Below, in pieces: positions 61,170-64,000 of a stretch of 64,000 nucleotides of DNA. Both the position numbers and the translations under genes were made by a program. The stretch is taken from positions 2,603,160-2,667,159 of the forward strand of contig NZ_CP043869.1 in the NCBI RefSeq assembly GCF_008630635.1, in the 5' to 3' direction. Every line of letters begins with the position of its first letter. The first letter of the stretch is position 1. The notes beneath the pieces were generated by a model. That model was not told the DNA's origin. It did not search any database and worked only from the letters and a program-made list of their open reading frames with translations. This DNA comes from Neptunomonas concharum (GTDB taxonomy: Bacteria > Pseudomonadota > Gammaproteobacteria > Pseudomonadales > Balneatricaceae).

Positions 61170-62288
61170 ATGCGTTTAACTGAAAGCCAACACGGCACAG
61201 ATATCTGTGTGCTGGGAGGAGGCATCGTCGGTCTAGCCATCGCTCTGGGTCTGCTTCGTAATGGTCATCAGGTCACTCTTTTAGATGAAGGTGATATTGC
61301 ACTGCGCGCGTCCCGCGGAAATTTTGGTCTTGTCTGGGTTCAGGGAAAAGGAGATACCTTACCTGAATATGCAGCAATCAGCCGACAATCCGCCAAACTA
61401 TGGGGCACCTTAGCCGAGCGCTTACAGGCATCTACGGGAATTGATATACAGCTTCAGCAACGGGGAGGCTTATACGTTTGCCTACACGAAGATGAGCTTA
61501 AAAAGCGCCAAACCATGCTCATGACAATGCAACAAGCTGCCGGCGGGGATTATCCATTTAAAACACTGGATCTGGCAGAAGTTCGCGAATTTTTTCCACA
61601 GATTGGTCCTGAAGTCGCAGGCGCAACTTGGTGCCCTGAAGACGGCCACCTCAATCCACTGCTGTACCTGCGCGCTATGACCGAAGCGTTTAGCCAACAA
61701 GGTGGGATACTGGTCACAGGTAGCCGAGTCGACAAAATAATCCCTCAATCGACTGGCTTTAAAGTCGAGACAGAAACTCACACTGTTCATTGTGACAAAG
61801 TCGTCTTAACAGCAGGCTTAGGTAACCGTGATCTAGCGCCGATGGTGGGGCTGTCTGCTCCCGTTGTTCCGAATCGCGGACAAGTACTGATCAGCGAGCG
61901 ACTCGACCCGTTTATCCATTATCCTACGGGTCATGTTCGTCAAACGGCAGAGGGTACTGTACAGATCGGTGACTCTAAAGAAGATGTCGGCTTTGACAGC
62001 GGTACCACCCTTGATGTTATGGCCAAGATTGCCGCCCGCGCCCGAAAAATGTTCCCTATTTTAGATAAAGCTCGTTTAGTCAGAGCTTGGGGAGCACTTA
62101 GGGTAATGACACCCGATGGCTACCCCATCTATGAACAATCCACCCAATATCCGGGCGCTTACTTAGTTACCTGTCATAGCGGTGTGACATTGGGAGCACT
62201 TCACGAAGGCCCCTTAGCCGATTGGATATCGAGCGGCCAAACCCAACTACCTCTGGAGGTGTTTCATGCCAAACGCTTCGAGCTTTAA
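61170..62288 (+). CDS. FAD-dependent oxidoreductase, DAO family (opine oxidase beta-like)
   Basis: Encodes 372 residues of the D-amino acid oxidase (DadA/HcnC/OoxB) family. FAD motif GGGIVGLAIALGLL is at residues 16-29, ASRGNFGLVWVQGKGD and CPEDGHLNPLLYLRAM are characteristic, and HSGVTLGALHEGPLADWI closes the FAD site. In opine oxidases and hydrogen cyanide synthase this subunit holds the imino/amino acid active site. It overlaps the 2Fe-2S gene by 23 bases, so the three enzyme genes form a coupled set. Exact substrate unknown: an N-carboxyalkyl amino acid or D-amino acid are the options. Confidence 0.88.
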   Translation: MRLTESQHGTDICVLGGGIVGLAIALGLLRNGHQVTLLDEGDIALRASRGNFGLVWVQGKGDTLPEYAAISRQSAKLWGTLAERLQASTGIDIQLQQRGGLYVCLHEDELKKRQTMLMTMQQAAGGDYPFKTLDLAEVREFFPQIGPEVAGATWCPEDGHLNPLLYLRAMTEAFSQQGGILVTGSRVDKIIPQSTGFKVETETHTVHCDKVVLTAGLGNRDLAPMVGLSAPVVPNRGQVLISERLDPFIHYPTGHVRQTAEGTVQIGDSKEDVGFDSGTTLDVMAKIAARARKMFPILDKARLVRAWGALRVMTPDGYPIYEQSTQYPGAYLVTCHSGVTLGALHEGPLADWISSGQTQLPLEVFHAKRFEL

Positions 62289-62601
62289 TCGCCTCCCGAC
62301 TCACGACGGTCATTGGGTTACCGTGTGGGTTGAAGGGCAAGCGATCAAAGTACGCTCTCATGACTCAGCCGCAGCTGCGGTATTAGCCGCAGGATTGAAC
62401 GCCAGCCGCACCAGCGCGGTAAGCGGCAGCGCTCGTGCGCCCTATTGCATGATGGGCGTATGTTTTGAATGTCTGCTCGAAATAAACGGAGAAGAGAACG
62501 TGCAAGGGTGCATGACCCAGGTTTCGGAAGGGATGCACATACGCCGCCAACAGCGAGCACGCCATTTGGTCGATGATTTATCAGTAGAGGTTAAATCATG
62601 A
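62266..62601 (+). CDS. Small 2Fe-2S subunit (HcnA/OoxC-like)
   Basis: Encodes 111 residues of the plant-ferredoxin-like family. Cluster ligands are Cys61, Cys66, Cys69 and Cys82 (C-x4-C-x2-C-x12-C, in PYCMMGVCFECLLEI and QGCM). Ribosome site GGAGGTG lies before the ATG at 62266 although it is within the DAO gene. Comparable small subunits pass electrons between the two flavin subunits of heteromeric opine, D-hydroxyproline and cyanide-forming dehydrogenases. It overlaps the next gene by ATGA. Confidence 0.9.
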   Translation: MPNASSFNRLPTHDGHWVTVWVEGQAIKVRSHDSAAAAVLAAGLNASRTSAVSGSARAPYCMMGVCFECLLEINGEENVQGCMTQVSEGMHIRRQQRARHLVDDLSVEVKS

Positions 62602-63986
62602 AAAGTGACATCTATGACCTAATCATTATCGGTGCAGGCCCAGCGGGTATGGCGGCGGCTGCCACAGCGGCACAAAAAAAACTGCGCGTAGCCATACTCG
62701 ATGAGCAACAGACACCCGGCGGGCAGATTTATCGTAGTATAAAACAGCCTGCCCCAGCGGATGAGCACATCCTTGGGCCTGATTACTATTATGGCCGTCA
62801 TCTCTTAGAAGGGTTAGAAAATGCGCCTGTGACTTACCTACCCGGCACCATGGTTTGGTCGATTGATGATGATCTAAACATCGCGTTTAGTCGCAACGGT
62901 TGCAGTGAAAAACTACAAGCTAAACGTATCTTACTAGCCACGGGCGCAATGGAACGACCGGTTCCCTTCGTGGGTTGGACAACCCCCGGGGTTATGACCT
63001 GTGGGTCCGCACAAATCCTGCTAAAAACCAGTGGGCTAACACCTGCATTGCCTTTAGTACTGGCAGGAAGCGGGCCTTTATTGCTATTGATCGCCGTACA
63101 GCTGCACCGAGCGGGTGTACCCATTAGCGCCATTTTAGATACCACCCCAAAAGGCCGCTATCGCAGTGCATTGCGTTATCTCCCTAATGCGTTAAAAAAC
63201 ACCCCACTACTCCTGAAAGGGGTGGGACTGTTACTGACACTGAAAAAAGCAGGCATTCGTTATATTAACCACGTGACTGACCTGACCGCTATCGAAGGCA
63301 ATAATGGCCATATAGAACAGGTTTTATTTTCGAGCGCTAAGGGGCAGGAAAGCCTTACCTGCACGACCCTGTTAGTACACCAAGGCGTGGTGCCTAACAC
63401 CCAGCTGAGTCGCGCTTTACAGCTCAAGCATCAGTGGGATGAACTCCAACAATGCTGGCGTCCCGAGCGAGATCGTTGGGGCGAAACATCTAAACGAGGT
63501 ATCTTTATTGCCGGCGATGGTGGCGGTATTGCAGGAGCCAAAGCCGCTGAGTATCAAGGTCAGCTCAGCGCCCTTAAAATTGCAACGCAACTTAATGCAT
63601 CATCAACTGATAGTTTGCAAAAAGAAGCGTCGGGTATAGAAAAACGCCTGCAACAGCAGTTATCTGTCCGCCCATTTTTGGATCACTTATACCAACCGGC
63701 AAACTCCTTTCTGTTACCGCCTGATGAAACCATCGTATGTCGGTGCGAAGAAGTCACCGCCGGAGAAATTCGCAACATTGCTAAACTGGGTTGTACCGGC
63801 CCCAACCAGACAAAATCCTTTTGCCGTTCAGGCATGGGGCCTTGCCAAGGGCGTTTATGTGGACTCACTGTCGCTAATCTGATTGCGGACGTTCACCAAC
63901 TACCCGTGAATGAGGTAGGCTACTACCGAATTCGCACACCGATCAAACCATTAACCATCGGTGAGCTAGCCGATTTAGCTGAATAG
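62598..63986 (+). CDS. FAD/NAD(P)-dependent oxidoreductase, alpha subunit (OoxA/HcnB-like)
   Basis: Encodes 462 residues. The first Rossmann motif GAGPAG is at 12-17, the second near 150-165 (VLAGSGPLLLLIAVQL), and the C-terminal BFD-type cluster site has Cys381, Cys383, Cys416 and Cys421 (CxC-x32-CxxxxC). This is the alpha subunit of the opine oxidase/HcnB/D-hydroxyproline dehydrogenase family; it passes electrons to the quinone or another acceptor. It is the last gene visible; only 14 bases remain in the window, so further operon genes cannot be excluded. Confidence 0.9.
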   Translation: MKSDIYDLIIIGAGPAGMAAAATAAQKKLRVAILDEQQTPGGQIYRSIKQPAPADEHILGPDYYYGRHLLEGLENAPVTYLPGTMVWSIDDDLNIAFSRNGCSEKLQAKRILLATGAMERPVPFVGWTTPGVMTCGSAQILLKTSGLTPALPLVLAGSGPLLLLIAVQLHRAGVPISAILDTTPKGRYRSALRYLPNALKNTPLLLKGVGLLLTLKKAGIRYINHVTDLTAIEGNNGHIEQVLFSSAKGQESLTCTTLLVHQGVVPNTQLSRALQLKHQWDELQQCWRPERDRWGETSKRGIFIAGDGGGIAGAKAAEYQGQLSALKIATQLNASSTDSLQKEASGIEKRLQQQLSVRPFLDHLYQPANSFLLPPDETIVCRCEEVTAGEIRNIAKLGCTGPNQTKSFCRSGMGPCQGRLCGLTVANLIADVHQLPVNEVGYYRIRTPIKPLTIGELADLAE

Positions 63987-64000
63987 GCCCAAACACTAGG

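Overview
The window looks like chromosomal DNA of a marine gammaproteobacterium of the Oceanospirillales type (Neptunomonas, Amphritea or Neptuniibacter-like). Three things suggest this: the conserved order mlaFEDCB-ibaG-murA-hisG-hisD facing yrbG-kdsD-kdsC-lptCAB-rpoN-hpf-ptsN-rapZ-ptsO-mgtE, the order mreBCD-maf-rng-yhdP-nit, and Pseudomonas-style aru/ast arginine catabolism next to a TRAP transporter. No rRNA, tRNA, insertion sequence, prophage or CRISPR array was seen. Coding density is high and no gene-free gap exceeds 300 bases; the longest is about 270 bases, between the GlxA-type regulator and aruC.

Layout. 1-5 kb: the 3' part of an ampG-like permease, a near-perfect Fur box before a small unknown gene, a ribbon-helix-helix-like protein, an unlisted 38-residue lysine-rich protein, yajQ, panE, a class I polyphosphate kinase 2 and a small partner. 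5-12.7 kb: a PduO-type cobalamin adenosyltransferase, an HDOD-GAF protein, btuF, acuI divergent from a GntR/FCD regulator, a yhcB-like gene, a Nif3-family gene and degS. 12.8-19.4 kb (minus strand): hisD, hisG, murA, ibaG and the Mla phospholipid transport operon. 19.6-29.4 kb (plus strand): Kdo synthesis, lipopolysaccharide export, sigma-54, nitrogen PTS, mgtE and darP. 29.4-38.7 kb (minus strand): nit, yhdP, rng, maf and mreDCB. 38.9-42.1 kb: gatCAB.

42.3-64 kb is the accessory part. It holds (i) a small Rab/MglA/CvnD-like GTPase overlapping a gene for a probable Roadblock-fold protein; (ii) a GlxA/AraC regulator divergent from aruC; (iii) a tightly overlapping trio of a FIST (NosP-like) sensor, a PAS-GGDEF-EAL enzyme and an orphan pilin-like protein; (iv) rlmF; (v) an M20 hydrolase followed by aruF-aruG-astD-astB; and (vi) an OccR/NocR-like LysR regulator divergent from a TRAP transporter operon that ends with a three-subunit flavoenzyme (DAO-type beta subunit, small 2Fe-2S subunit, FAD/BFD-type alpha subunit) related to opine oxidases.

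The main hypothesis is that blocks (v) and (vi) form one route for taking up an arginine-derived opine, such as the octopine found in marine invertebrates. The opine would be imported by the TRAP system, split oxidatively by the flavoenzyme, and the freed arginine degraded by the succinyltransferase pathway, whose usual AstE is absent here and might be replaced by the M20 hydrolase. This is inferred from gene neighbourhood and family resemblance; the substrate is not shown by the sequence.
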